Source: JBCCBV01 sp039033855
GTDB taxonomy: Bacteria > Planctomycetota > Phycisphaerae > Phycisphaerales > Phycisphaeraceae
Direction: 5' to 3'
Length of the DNA stretch: 64,000 nucleotides
Assembly: GCA_039033855.1 (NCBI GenBank)
Contig: JBCCBV010000003.1
Location: 1 to 64,000 of the forward strand
Part shown: positions 45,673 through 54,278 of the stretch, in pieces
Layout of the letters: every line of letters begins with the position of its first letter
How positions within the stretch are numbered: the first letter of the stretch is position 1
Translations under genes and position numbers: made by a program
Notes under the pieces: generated by a model
Seen by the model: the letters and a program-made list of their open reading frames with translations, nothing else
Database searches by the model: none
Told to the model about the DNA's origin: nothing

Positions 45673-46890
45673 TCAGGCCGGCGGATCGAGCAATGATCGG
45701 TAGACGTCATCCAACTGGGCGACCATGGCGTCGGCTCCGAAACGCTGGCGGACGCGCTCGGCGCCGGCGTTGGTCAGGGCCCGGGCGCGCTCGGGGTCGG
45801 CCAGCAGGTCGAGGACCGCTTGGGCGAGCGCGGGCTTGTCGCCGATGGGCACGCAGCGCCCGGTGACGCCGTCTTCGACGATCGCCGTGACGCCCCCGGC
45901 CGAGTAGGCCGCCACCGCGCAGCCGCACAGCAGGCTTTCGATGAGCGTGCGCGGCTGGCCCTCTTGATAGCTGGGCAACACCGACACGTCCGCGGCGGGC
46001 AGCAGTTGGGGGACGCGTGCGTGGTCCACCAGGCCCAAGAGCTTGACGCGCTGTTGATGTCCGCCGGATGCGATGCGTCGCTCGACCTCCGGGCGGTCGA
46101 ATCCGTCGCCGATCAGCAGAATGCGCAGCGTGGGATGGGCTCGCAACCACTCGGGCAGCATCTCTAACAAGTCGCGCTGGCCCTTGAGCGGGTCGAGGCG
46201 CGCGATAAGCGCGACAACGGGCGCACTCGCCCCCGCCCCCGCCTCCGGAACTCCAGCAGGGATGCCCAACTCCAACCGTGCCTTTGCACGGCGACGCGCG
46301 CGTTCTTCTGGGTTCATCGCAAAGCGATTCAAATCGACGCCGCTGGGGATGACCACACACTGTGATTCGGGCGCGATGCTCTTCTCGACGAATGCGTCGA
46401 CCATCGGCCGGCTGACCGCCACGAGTTTGTCGCAGCGCTTCGCGCAGATACGCTCGAGCCCGACGTACAGCTTGTGCACGGCCGGGTGCTGCTCGCCATG
46501 AAACGCAAGCCCGTGGATGGTGTGCACGACCTTCGGCAGGTTTCGCGGCGACTTACCCCGCTCCCTCCACCCGGCGAAGCGCCCCACGATGCCCGCCTTG
46601 CTGCTGTGGGTGTGGACGATGTCGGGCTGGATTTCGCGGATCAGTTTGCGCAGCGCGCGGTAGCACGCGAGGTCTTTCCATGGTTGCACCGGGCGCACCA
46701 GCGCGGGGATTTCGTGCAGCTTGGCGCCGGAGCGTTTGGCCTCGTCAAGCAGCGAGCCCTCGGGCCCGTAGATCGGCCCGTAGGCCAGGTGGACCTTGTG
46801 TCCGGCCGTGGCCTGCCCGGCGCAGGAGTACACGGTGTTCTGCTGCGCGCCGCCGAGGATAAGCCGGGTGATGACGTGGAGGATCGTCAC
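45673..46890 (-). CDS. Glycosyltransferase family 4
   Basis: A 405-residue GT-B glycosyltransferase. The N-terminal VITRLILGGAQQNT is the GT4 glycine-rich loop. VHTHSSKAGIVGR, VAVSRPMVDAF and VIPSGVDLNRF follow. The donor-binding half has VALIARLDPLKGQRDLL, LIGDGFDRPEVERR and the E-x7-E motif in SYQEGQPRTLIESLLCG. It transfers a sugar from an activated donor to an unknown acceptor, probably for a surface glycan. Its ATG overlaps the truA stop by four bases (ATGA, 46887-46890), and the BshB1-like gene follows 51 bases later. Confidence 0.9.
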   Translation of the reverse strand: MTILHVITRLILGGAQQNTVYSCAGQATAGHKVHLAYGPIYGPEGSLLDEAKRSGAKLHEIPALVRPVQPWKDLACYRALRKLIREIQPDIVHTHSSKAGIVGRFAGWRERGKSPRNLPKVVHTIHGLAFHGEQHPAVHKLYVGLERICAKRCDKLVAVSRPMVDAFVEKSIAPESQCVVIPSGVDLNRFAMNPEERARRRAKARLELGIPAGVPEAGAGASAPVVALIARLDPLKGQRDLLEMLPEWLRAHPTLRILLIGDGFDRPEVERRIASGGHQQRVKLLGLVDHARVPQLLPAADVSVLPSYQEGQPRTLIESLLCGCAVAAYSAGGVTAIVEDGVTGRCVPIGDKPALAQAVLDLLADPERARALTNAGAERVRQRFGADAMVAQLDDVYRSLLDPPA

Positions 46891-47852
46891 GGCGTCGGCT
46901 CCGCATCGGCGCCCGGGCTTTCAACATCGTGCTTGGGTTGGAAGGCGGTTTGGGCGTTCGGTTCTGGTTGTGATTCCCGCGGTGCGTCCGCGTCCGGTTC
47001 CGGGGTGCGGTGTTCGATGTGCTCCAGCCAAAGCCCCTGCGGCGGCAAGGTCGGTCCGGCCAGGGAACGGTCGCCTGTCGCCAGCACGCGGTCGATGAGA
47101 TCGGGGGTAAACCGCCCACGGCCGACGTCGAGCAGCGTGCCGGCCACGATGCGCACGGTGTTCCACAGGAATCCGTCGCCTTCGATCACGATCTGGACTT
47201 CGCCGGAGTGTTGACGGCGGTCTTCGACGTGGCAGGCGAAGACATTGCGCACCGTGGTGGCTCGGCCGTGCCCCGCGGCGGCCAGGCCGGCCAGGTCGAT
47301 CCGGCCGACCAGCCGTTGCGCCGCGTCTTGCATGGACGCAAGGTCAAGCTCGTGCGGGCAGGGGTAGACGACGCTTCGGCGGTCGAGCGGGCGCTCGGGC
47401 CGTGTCCAGATGCGGTATCGGTAGCGCTTACGCACCGCGTCGCGGATCGCGTGGAAGGTGGGCTCGGCCCGCCAGGCCTGGCGGACTTCGATGTCGTCGG
47501 GCAACCGGCTGGTGATCGCCTGGGCCATACGCTCGGGCGGGATGCGGGTGACCGCGTCGAAGTGGGCGACCTGCCCGAGCGCGTGCACGCCGGCGTCGGT
47601 CCGGCTGGCGCCCACGAGGTTCAGCCGGTCGCTGGGCCGGCCGACCAGGCGGACCAGCACGTCCTCGATCGTGTGCTGCACGGTCCGTAACGGCGGGGCG
47701 TCTTTGCGGAGCTGCTTCTGCCAGCCGTGGAAGTTGGCGCCGTCGTACGCGACGACGAGCGCAAACCGGTGGTCGCCCGGCGCAGCGGCCTCATGCACGC
47801 GCCGAAGGCTTTGCACTTCGTCTTGATGGAAGTTGGAGGACGGCTCGGTCAC
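46887..47852 (-). CDS. truA: tRNA pseudouridine(38-40) synthase
   Basis: GTG 47852 gives 321 residues; an upstream open frame overlapping the pseudopilin gene is rejected because the N-terminal strand LVVAYDGANFHGWQ sits at the expected distance from this start. Catalytic Asp86 lies in GASRTDAGVHALGQ. RKRYRYRIW and GDGFLWNTVRIVAGTL are further TruA motifs. The C-terminal 60 residues (from about EHIEHRTPEP) are a low-complexity tail not usual in the family. It modifies the tRNA anticodon arm and is coupled to the GT4 gene by an overlap. Confidence 0.93.
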   Translation of the reverse strand: MTEPSSNFHQDEVQSLRRVHEAAAPGDHRFALVVAYDGANFHGWQKQLRKDAPPLRTVQHTIEDVLVRLVGRPSDRLNLVGASRTDAGVHALGQVAHFDAVTRIPPERMAQAITSRLPDDIEVRQAWRAEPTFHAIRDAVRKRYRYRIWTRPERPLDRRSVVYPCPHELDLASMQDAAQRLVGRIDLAGLAAAGHGRATTVRNVFACHVEDRRQHSGEVQIVIEGDGFLWNTVRIVAGTLLDVGRGRFTPDLIDRVLATGDRSLAGPTLPPQGLWLEHIEHRTPEPDADAPRESQPEPNAQTAFQPKHDVESPGADAEPTP

Positions 47853-47870
47853 AAGGCCCAGCGTACGCCC

Positions 47871-47900
47871 GGGCGGGTTCGGGCGGGTTCGGGCGGGGCG
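47871..47900 (+). other. Tandem G-tract array, potential G-quadruplex
   Basis: The ten-base unit GGGCGGGTTC occurs twice and then a third time in altered form (GGGCGGGGCG), giving six G-tracts of three or more with loops of one to three bases. It lies on the + strand between the pseudopilin stop at 47912 and the truA start at 47852, in the truA leader. Confidence 0.5.
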
Positions 47901-47911
47901 AGTAGCGCGGG

Positions 47912-48673
47912 TCAGTTCTGGGCGAAGGTGTCGGCCCAGAGCAGATTTTCTTTGTAGTCGAAGCTCACGTCGCCGGGCTCGAAGCTGGCGAAGGATTCGA
48001 CGCGTCCATCGGCGAACAGCACGTTGAGCGACCCGCCGTGGTGCGGCTCCCAGTAGTTGGCGGGGTCGGACTCCCACAGGTCGAACCCGATGCACTGCTG
48101 GGTGTAGTTGTCTTTGTCGGCGTCGATGTCTTGGAACCGGCGGTTGAGGTCGCCCGCCAAGACAAAGTTGCTGGCGCCTCGGATGTCTTCGCGCAACACC
48201 GCGCCGAACTTACGCCCGCCGTACTTGAGTCCCTGCAACACGTACTCGGCCACGCTGGACTTGAAGTAGTGGTACGGGCTGTCGTCGGGGTAGTCCGGGC
48301 AGCCGGAGTAGAACTCCTCGTTCTCGATGTACGGCGTGAGTTGCTGCATCCAGGACGCCTCGCCGGTTGTGCCGTCGGTGTCGTCCCACGCCACGGTTCC
48401 GCCTGCGATGGGATAGCGCTCGCGGTCGTCGTTGGCGTGCATCTCCAGCGCCAGGCCGATCTGCCGGGTGTTGGAGGCGCAGGCGATCTTGCGGGCTACG
48501 CCGCGGGCCGAAGAAAGTGCGGGCAGCAAGATGCCGATGAGCAGCGCGATGATGGCGATCACCACCAGCAGTTCGATCAGCGTAAAGCCGGCTCGGTAGT
48601 CACCCCGGAAGTTGCCTTGACGGCAGGATCTGGGGTGGCTTCGGCGTTGCGTTTGCTTGCAGTCGTGGCTCAT
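47912..48673 (-). CDS. Pseudopilin with H-X9-DG motif (tandem copy 1)
   Basis: A 253-residue protein; the ATG has AAGGAG 8 bases upstream. Leader to G then FTLIELLVVIAIIALLIG, then ILLPALSSARGVARKIACAS. The C-terminal EPHHGGSLNVLFADGRVE carries the H-X9-DG signature. It shares long stretches (NTRQIGLALEMHANDDRERY and GCPDYPDDSPYHYF) with the next gene on the same strand, so the two are a tandem duplication. Relative to that copy it has an insertion around YVLQGLKYGGRKFGAV. Confidence 0.87.
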   Translation of the reverse strand: MSHDCKQTQRRSHPRSCRQGNFRGDYRAGFTLIELLVVIAIIALLIGILLPALSSARGVARKIACASNTRQIGLALEMHANDDRERYPIAGGTVAWDDTDGTTGEASWMQQLTPYIENEEFYSGCPDYPDDSPYHYFKSSVAEYVLQGLKYGGRKFGAVLREDIRGASNFVLAGDLNRRFQDIDADKDNYTQQCIGFDLWESDPANYWEPHHGGSLNVLFADGRVESFASFEPGDVSFDYKENLLWADTFAQN

Positions 48674-48720
48674 GCGTCGGTCTCCTTACCGGATACTTCG
48701 CTGTGGGTGACCAGTCGGAT

Positions 48721-49434
48721 TCAGAGCGCGTCGAGTTCGGCCCAGAGCAGGTCGCGTTTGTAGTCGAAGGTCACGTCGCCGGGCTCGAAGTCGGCGTAGG
48801 CCTCGACGCGCCCGTCGGCGAAGAGCACGTTGAGCGTCCCACCGTGGTGCGGCTCCCAGTAGGCACCGGGGTTGGCTTCCCAGACGTCCAGGCCCAGGCA
48901 CTGCTGCGAGTAGTTGTCCTTGTCGGCGTCGGTCACGTTGAAGCGCAGGTTCAGGTCGCCGCCGAGTACGAAGTTGCTGGATTTGCGGATGTCTTCGCGC
49001 AGCACGCCGGCCCGGTCGTTCACCAGCTTGAACTCGGCGATCGTGCTCAAGAAGTAGTGGTACGGGCTGTCGTCGGGGTAGTCGGGGCAGCCGGAGAAGA
49101 ACGGCTCGTTGTCGATGTACGACGTGAGCTGCTGCATCCAGCTGGGCTCGCCGGTTTCGGTAAATACCGGATGCGGCGGATCGATGGCGTCCCACGCGAT
49201 GTTGCCGCCTGCAACGGGATAGCGTTCGCGCTCGTCGTTGGCGTGCATTTCGAGCGCCAAGCCGATCTGGCGGGTGTTGGAAGCGCAGGCGATCTTGCGG
49301 GCCACTCCCCGGGCCGAGGAGAGCGCCGGCAGCAGGATGCCGATCAGCAGCGCGATGATGCCGATCACCACCAGCAACTCAATCAACGTGAACCCGCCCG
49401 GGCGAGGGACGACGGCGTTGCGCGAACGAATCAT
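48721..49434 (-). CDS. Pseudopilin with H-X9-DG motif (tandem copy 2)
   Basis: ATG 49434 with GGAGG 7 bases upstream gives 237 residues; the frame is open to 49473 but lacks such a site there. The N-terminus MIRSRNAVVPRPGGFTLIE precedes LLVVIGIIALLIGILLPALS. EPHHGGTLNVLFADGRVEAY carries the H-X9-DG signature. It is a paralogue of the following gene, 47 bases away. Sequence differs most in the middle, which may reflect different partners. It is the first gene of this - strand pair. Confidence 0.87.
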   Translation of the reverse strand: MIRSRNAVVPRPGGFTLIELLVVIGIIALLIGILLPALSSARGVARKIACASNTRQIGLALEMHANDERERYPVAGGNIAWDAIDPPHPVFTETGEPSWMQQLTSYIDNEPFFSGCPDYPDDSPYHYFLSTIAEFKLVNDRAGVLREDIRKSSNFVLGGDLNLRFNVTDADKDNYSQQCLGLDVWEANPGAYWEPHHGGTLNVLFADGRVEAYADFEPGDVTFDYKRDLLWAELDAL

Positions 49435-49662
49435 GGCGGTTCCTCCGAGGGGTGCAGGCCGGAACGAGGTCACAGGACACCCGCGCGGCTCGCTCTAAGG
49501 CCAACGCTCATGGCATCGGCCGATTGCCAAGGATTCTAGAAGATTCATGTCCGATAACCGCAGGGAAACCCCGGGTCGTGACCGACGTTTGGGTTGCGGC
49601 AGGGCCGGTTCAGGCTTGAGGCGGGCAGTAGAGCAGACCCGTTCAGGTCCAGAAAACCGCGC

Positions 49663-50565
49663 TCAGGACGGCCGGACCCGGCCCAGGGCTCTCTCAACCA
49701 CTTTCGCCTGCGCTCTGCGCGCAAACGTGATCGCGCCCAGCACGCCCGCTGCGGTCAGGCCGATGCCCGCCAGGGCCCCGGCGCCGCGGAGGCCGATCAC
49801 CCGGTGGAACCGGTCGCCCGCGATGTCGGGCCCGACGGCCAGCAGCACCTCGGGGGCCTCCGGCTCGAGCGGCGCGAGATAGATTGGCTCGAACCCCATT
49901 TCGGGCACGGCCTTGCCGGCGTCTTGCGCGGCTTGTGCTCGTCGGTCGAGCTCGGCCTGGTACGCGGCGGGGTCGGTGTACACCGGGGGAACGAGGTCGG
50001 TGCGCCAAGTTGCGTTCACGCGGTACCGCCCGGGCGTGTCGACGTCGATGCGGTACACGGCCGAGGCCTCGAACCCGGGGCGGCGCACTTGGACGGCCCA
50101 GTTGTGCGGCTCGGGCCCGCCCTTGCGGTCGGCGATTTCCTGGTCGGTTTTGTCGCCCACGAGCGGGGCGGTCGGGACGGTTACGGCCTGGCCCGCCTCG
50201 TCGGTGGTGGACGCCTCTACGCGCAGGGCCACGATCTCGCGGAACGGCCAGACGGTGCGGGGGTCGGCGGCGTAGCTGCGGCCGTCGAACTCGCCGGCGA
50301 ACAGGTGGTAGACGAGGTATCGCCCGGGCTCGGGCGCGTCGAACTCGGCCTGGCCCGGCGCCACGAAGCGCACCGTGGCGTCGATGAGCGTCTGGGCCTT
50401 GCGGTCTTCGGCCATGACGGTGGCCCAGAACCCGCCCAGGCTGGCGGCGGCGAGGCCGAGCGCGATCACGTAGCCCGTGAGGCTGGGCCGTGGTCGGCCG
50501 GTAGGCTTCGGCGGATCGGTGGGGTTCGGCGGCGGGGCGTCGCGCTGGGGAGGGCTTGGGTCCAT
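49663..50565 (-). CDS. Uncharacterised membrane protein with large extracytoplasmic domain
   Basis: A 300-residue protein. After a Pro-rich cytoplasmic tail of about 28 residues comes one membrane helix (TGYVIALGLAAASLGGFWATV), a soluble domain of about 200 residues and a second helix near the C-terminus (GAGALAGIGLTAAGVLGAITF), ending in a basic tail. The soluble domain has beta-strand segments (GRYLVYHLFAGEFDGRSY, SAVYRIDVDTPGRYRVNATW) suggesting one or two small beta-sandwiches. I do not recognise the family. The gene lies 49 bases after the methyltransferase gene on the same strand. Confidence 0.7.
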   Translation of the reverse strand: MDPSPPQRDAPPPNPTDPPKPTGRPRPSLTGYVIALGLAAASLGGFWATVMAEDRKAQTLIDATVRFVAPGQAEFDAPEPGRYLVYHLFAGEFDGRSYAADPRTVWPFREIVALRVEASTTDEAGQAVTVPTAPLVGDKTDQEIADRKGGPEPHNWAVQVRRPGFEASAVYRIDVDTPGRYRVNATWRTDLVPPVYTDPAAYQAELDRRAQAAQDAGKAVPEMGFEPIYLAPLEPEAPEVLLAVGPDIAGDRFHRVIGLRGAGALAGIGLTAAGVLGAITFARRAQAKVVERALGRVRPS

Positions 50566-50614
50566 TGGCGGGGACTGTAGCGCGAGGGGCCGGCCGTGGC
50601 GCGTTGCGAGGGGT

Positions 50615-51430
50615 TTACGCGGGCTTGCGGGCGGCGAACAGGCGCGAGTCGAAGCGCTCGCCGGTCATCGGCCAGTCTTCGCTTTGGAGATCGACCAGTC
50701 CGCAGGTGCGCAGGTGCGCTTCGACGACCGCTTGCGGGGTGGCGACCATGCGCATGCGCGACACGTCGGCGCCGCAGCGCACGCGTCGGATCGCGCGCAG
50801 GGCCGGCTCGGGCAAGGCGCGCCGGGCGGCGCGCTTCCACGCCGGCGAGTCGGGAGAGAGGTGCTCGGCCACGGGCAGTTGGAATGCAAGCACACCGGTG
50901 GGCACGAGCCGGTCGGCGATGGCCCGCAGGTAGCCCGACGCCATCGACCAGGGCATGTGCTGGAACACGATGTTGCTGTAGGCAAACGCGAAGCGGTCGT
51001 CGCCCGGCAGGCCGACGCGGTCGGTGGGGTTCAGGCGGAACTCGCAGCGGCCGGCGATGTCGGCGGCTTGCGTGGCTTGCGCGAACCGGCGGGCCTGCTC
51101 GATCATCGTCGGGCTGATGTCCACGCCCACCACGCGGGCAAACCGCCCGGCCAAGGCCTGGGTCAACCGGCCGACCCCGCAGCCGAAATCGAGCGCCGCG
51201 ACGGGCGATGCGTCTTCGACGGGGCCGCCACCGGGTTCCATGCCCAGACGCTCCAGCGTTTGCCAGAGCGTGTCAATTTCACCTTGCCCGGTGGCGAAGA
51301 ACTCGGCCGGGTCCCACCGGTTGCCCTTGCGGTCGGGCTGTGTGAGCACGGCCCAGAGCGGGTCGCTCTGCGCGAGCGCCTCCCAGTCGGAGCCGATCCG
51401 GCGGACGGTGGAGGGGGCTGCGGAGGTCAC
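50615..51430 (-). CDS. Class I SAM-dependent methyltransferase
   Basis: A 271-residue protein starting at GTG 51430. The SAM-binding motif I is VAALDFGCGVGRLTQAL, followed by the acidic strand end VVGVDISPTMIEQAR and motif IV-like FAFAYSNIVFQHMPWSMASGYL. The substrate cannot be told; small-molecule and protein methyltransferases share this core. It follows gyrB with a 31-base gap on the same strand, probably co-transcribed by position only. Confidence 0.85.
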   Translation of the reverse strand: MTSAAPSTVRRIGSDWEALAQSDPLWAVLTQPDRKGNRWDPAEFFATGQGEIDTLWQTLERLGMEPGGGPVEDASPVAALDFGCGVGRLTQALAGRFARVVGVDISPTMIEQARRFAQATQAADIAGRCEFRLNPTDRVGLPGDDRFAFAYSNIVFQHMPWSMASGYLRAIADRLVPTGVLAFQLPVAEHLSPDSPAWKRAARRALPEPALRAIRRVRCGADVSRMRMVATPQAVVEAHLRTCGLVDLQSEDWPMTGERFDSRLFAARKPA

Positions 51431-51461
51431 GTGGTGCGCGCCCGGGTGCGGCTTGCCGGGC

Positions 51462-54056
51462 TTACACGTCGAGGTTCTTGACCTCGAGCGCGTGGTCTTC
51501 GATGTACTTGCGGCGGGGCTCGACCTCTTCGCCCATCAGGATCGAGAAGAGCGCCTCGGCCTCGCTGGCGGTGTCCCAGGTGACGCGCAGCAGCGTGCGG
51601 GTGGCGCGGTCCATGGTGGTGTCGCGGAGTTGGTCGGCGTCCATCTCGCCCAGCCCTTTGAAACGCTTGATGGTCAGGCCCGAGCCCGCGGCGTCGAGGA
51701 TGACGTCGCCGAGTTCTTCGAGGTTGGCCACCGCCTTGCGCGCGGGTTCGACGTCGGACTTCTTGGACGGGGTTTCGAGCTCGAAGCGCGTGGGGCCCAT
51801 CTCGCCGGTAACGGCCTCTTCGACCACGGCGTTGTAGTCGGCGGCGGTCAGCCCGTGCTCGGCCAGCTTGGCGAAGGCGTCTTCGATTTCGGTCGCTTCG
51901 TGCAGTTCCGAGCGCGTGGCGCCGGGGTGCTTGGGCTCGGCGTCGGCGTCGCGGCCGACCGGCTCGAGCTCGTTTTTTACGGCGAAGTCCGATTCGTCTT
52001 GCGCGGTCCAGAAAAAGTGGTCGCCGCCCAGGCCGTTGGCGTGGTCCGAAGGCGGCACCACCCAGCGGAAGCGGGGCAGGCGGCCCTGGCCCGACGGGTC
52101 GCGCTGGCTGAGGGTCAGCAGGTTGGAGATGGTCAGCCCGCGTCGGCGGACGACTTGTTCGAGTTCGCGCAGGCGTTCGAGCTGACCGAACACGGCCTGG
52201 AGCTCGGCGCCGTGCAAAGTCGATTGCGGCTCGCGCTCGACGCCTTCCACGAGGGGTTGGCTGGTGTCGAAGGTGCGCAGGGTCAGCCCGGCCACGCCGA
52301 TCTGCCCGAGCTTTCGGCGGAGCTGCCGCTCGTTGAGCACGTACTCGCTCGACTTGCCGCGGTTGAGTTGGAACAGCGGGGGCTGGGCGATGAAGATGCG
52401 GCCCTGGCGGATCAGCTCGGGCATCTGGCGGAAGAAGAAAGTCAGCAGCAGCGTGCGGATGTGGCTGCCGTCCACGTCCGCGTCGGTCATGATGATGATC
52501 TTGCCGTAGCGGAGCTTGGAGATGTCGAACTCGTCGGCGCCGATGCCGCAGTTGAGCGCCTGGATGATCGCGCGGATCTCCTCGAAGCCCAGGATGCGGT
52601 CCAAGCGGGCCTTTTCGACGTTGAGGATCTTGCCGCGCAGCGGGAGCACGGCCTGGACCTCGGGGTCGCGCCCGCCTTTGGCCGATCCGCCGGCGGAGTC
52701 GCCTTCGACCAGGAACAGTTCGCTTCGGGCCACGTCTTTGCTGGTGCAGTCGTAGAGCTTGCCGGGCAGGCCGCCGGAGTCGAGCGCGCCCTTGCGGCGG
52801 GTCAGGTCGCGGGCCTTGCGGGCGGCCTCGCGCGCTTCCGCGGCCATCGAGGCTTTTTGGCAGACCTTCTTGGCTTCGGCAGGGTGTTCTTCGCACCACT
52901 GCTGGAGCGCTTCGCCCACGGCGGAGGACACCAGGCCCTCGACCTCGGGGTTCAGCAGCTTGCCCTTGGTCTGCCCCTCGAACTGCGGTTCGGGCACCTT
53001 TACGCTGACCACGGCGACCAGGCCCTCGCGCCAGTCGTCGCCGGTGGGCGCGGGGCCGTTGCCCTTGAGCACGCCGGACGACTTGGCGTAGCTGTTGAGC
53101 GTGCGCGTAAGCGCCGTCTTGAAGCCCGACAGGTGCGTGCCCCCGTCGGCGGTGCTGATGTTGTTGGCGAAGCTGACCAGCGTTTCGCTGTAGGCATCGA
53201 CGTAGAGCAGGGCGGTGTCGACCGAAAGCGCCCCGTCGGGCGTGGCTTGCGACACGGCAAACGGCGCGGTGACCTGCGACTTGCCCGCCGAGAGGTGGCG
53301 CACCATCTCGATCAGCCCGTCGTCGAAGCGGAAGGTTTCCGACTGCGGGCCGGCCAGGCCGGCGTCGGGGTCGGCGGGGCGCAGGTCCTCGACCTTGATG
53401 GTCAGGCCGGGGTTGAGGTAAGCGCGCTCGCGCAGACGGTTGGCGATGGTGTCGTAGCTGTGGCGGATGTCGCCGAAGATCTGCCGGTCGGGCCGCCAAG
53501 CGATCTTCGTGCCGGTGCGTTGCACGTCGCCGATGGGGTGGAGCTCGTCGACCACGTCGCCGCGGGTGAAGCTCATGGCGTGCAGCTTGCCGGAGCGGGC
53601 GACCTCGACGTCGAGCCTTTCGGCCAGGGCGTTCACGCAAGACACGCCCACGCCGTGGAGCCCGCCGGAGACTTTGTAGCTATTGGAGTCGAACTTGCCT
53701 CCGGCGTGGAGGATCGTCATGACGATTTCGACGGTGGGCCGGCCGTTGAGCTTGGGGTTGGAGTGCTTGTACGGGCCGACGGGGATGCCGCGGCCGTCGT
53801 CGTGCACGGTGATGGTTTCATCGGGGTCGACGGTGACCGAGATCTCCGAGCAGTGCCCGGCCAAGGCTTCATCGATGGCGTTGTCGACTACCTCCCACAC
53901 CAGGTGGTGCAGGCCGCGGGCGTCGGTTCCGCCGACGTACATCGCGGGGCGTTTGCGTACGGCCTCGAGGCCTTCGAGGACCGAGATCGACGATTCGGAG
54001 TAGTCGTCGCCCCCGGCAGGAGACGGCGGCGAGGGCGGAGAGTCCGGGGGGGTCAT
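51462..54056 (-). CDS. gyrB: DNA gyrase subunit B
   Basis: ATG 54056 with GAGGTG upstream gives 864 residues; an in-frame start at 54116 is less likely. The GHKL ATPase domain contains RKRPAMYVGGTDARGLHHLV, WEVVDNAIDEALAG, VHDDGRGIPV and GGLHGVGVSCVNAL. The Toprim region has FLVEGDSAGGSAKGGRDPEV and IIIMTDADVDGSHIRTLLL. A roughly 150-residue insertion before the C-terminal KRFKGLGEMDADQLRDTTM block resembles the long GyrB type of many Gram-negatives. It supercoils DNA with GyrA, which is not in the window. The 222 bases upstream, to the TPR gene's stop, hold no gene. Confidence 0.95.
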   Translation of the reverse strand: MTPPDSPPSPPSPAGGDDYSESSISVLEGLEAVRKRPAMYVGGTDARGLHHLVWEVVDNAIDEALAGHCSEISVTVDPDETITVHDDGRGIPVGPYKHSNPKLNGRPTVEIVMTILHAGGKFDSNSYKVSGGLHGVGVSCVNALAERLDVEVARSGKLHAMSFTRGDVVDELHPIGDVQRTGTKIAWRPDRQIFGDIRHSYDTIANRLRERAYLNPGLTIKVEDLRPADPDAGLAGPQSETFRFDDGLIEMVRHLSAGKSQVTAPFAVSQATPDGALSVDTALLYVDAYSETLVSFANNISTADGGTHLSGFKTALTRTLNSYAKSSGVLKGNGPAPTGDDWREGLVAVVSVKVPEPQFEGQTKGKLLNPEVEGLVSSAVGEALQQWCEEHPAEAKKVCQKASMAAEAREAARKARDLTRRKGALDSGGLPGKLYDCTSKDVARSELFLVEGDSAGGSAKGGRDPEVQAVLPLRGKILNVEKARLDRILGFEEIRAIIQALNCGIGADEFDISKLRYGKIIIMTDADVDGSHIRTLLLTFFFRQMPELIRQGRIFIAQPPLFQLNRGKSSEYVLNERQLRRKLGQIGVAGLTLRTFDTSQPLVEGVEREPQSTLHGAELQAVFGQLERLRELEQVVRRRGLTISNLLTLSQRDPSGQGRLPRFRWVVPPSDHANGLGGDHFFWTAQDESDFAVKNELEPVGRDADAEPKHPGATRSELHEATEIEDAFAKLAEHGLTAADYNAVVEEAVTGEMGPTRFELETPSKKSDVEPARKAVANLEELGDVILDAAGSGLTIKRFKGLGEMDADQLRDTTMDRATRTLLRVTWDTASEAEALFSILMGEEVEPRRKYIEDHALEVKNLDV

Positions 54057-54278
54057 CGGGGGTGGTTCACCTCGAAAAGAGGCCCGGGCGGCGGTACCGC
54101 GTGGGCTCAAAGGCACGCCCGCAGATCGTTGTGGAGCGGCCTCCGGCCCGGCGGTTGGCCGGGGAAAGCAACCCGCTGCAGGAACGGGGATTCTAGCAGG
54201 GTTCGCGGTGTTCGGCTGGCGGCATAGGCCGGGCGAAGGATCGGCCTAACGGGCACGGCGCAGGGGGTTTACACCGCG

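Noticed and set aside
45673..46890. The GT4 gene as bacillithiol enzyme BshA next to the BshB1-like gene
   Set aside because: Its N-terminal motif (VITRLILGGAQQNT) is that of surface-glycan GT4 enzymes, not the BshA N-terminus. Adjacency alone is not enough.
51427..53640. A second long - strand frame inside gyrB
   Set aside because: It is an out-of-frame Arg/Pro-rich translation of gyrB itself.
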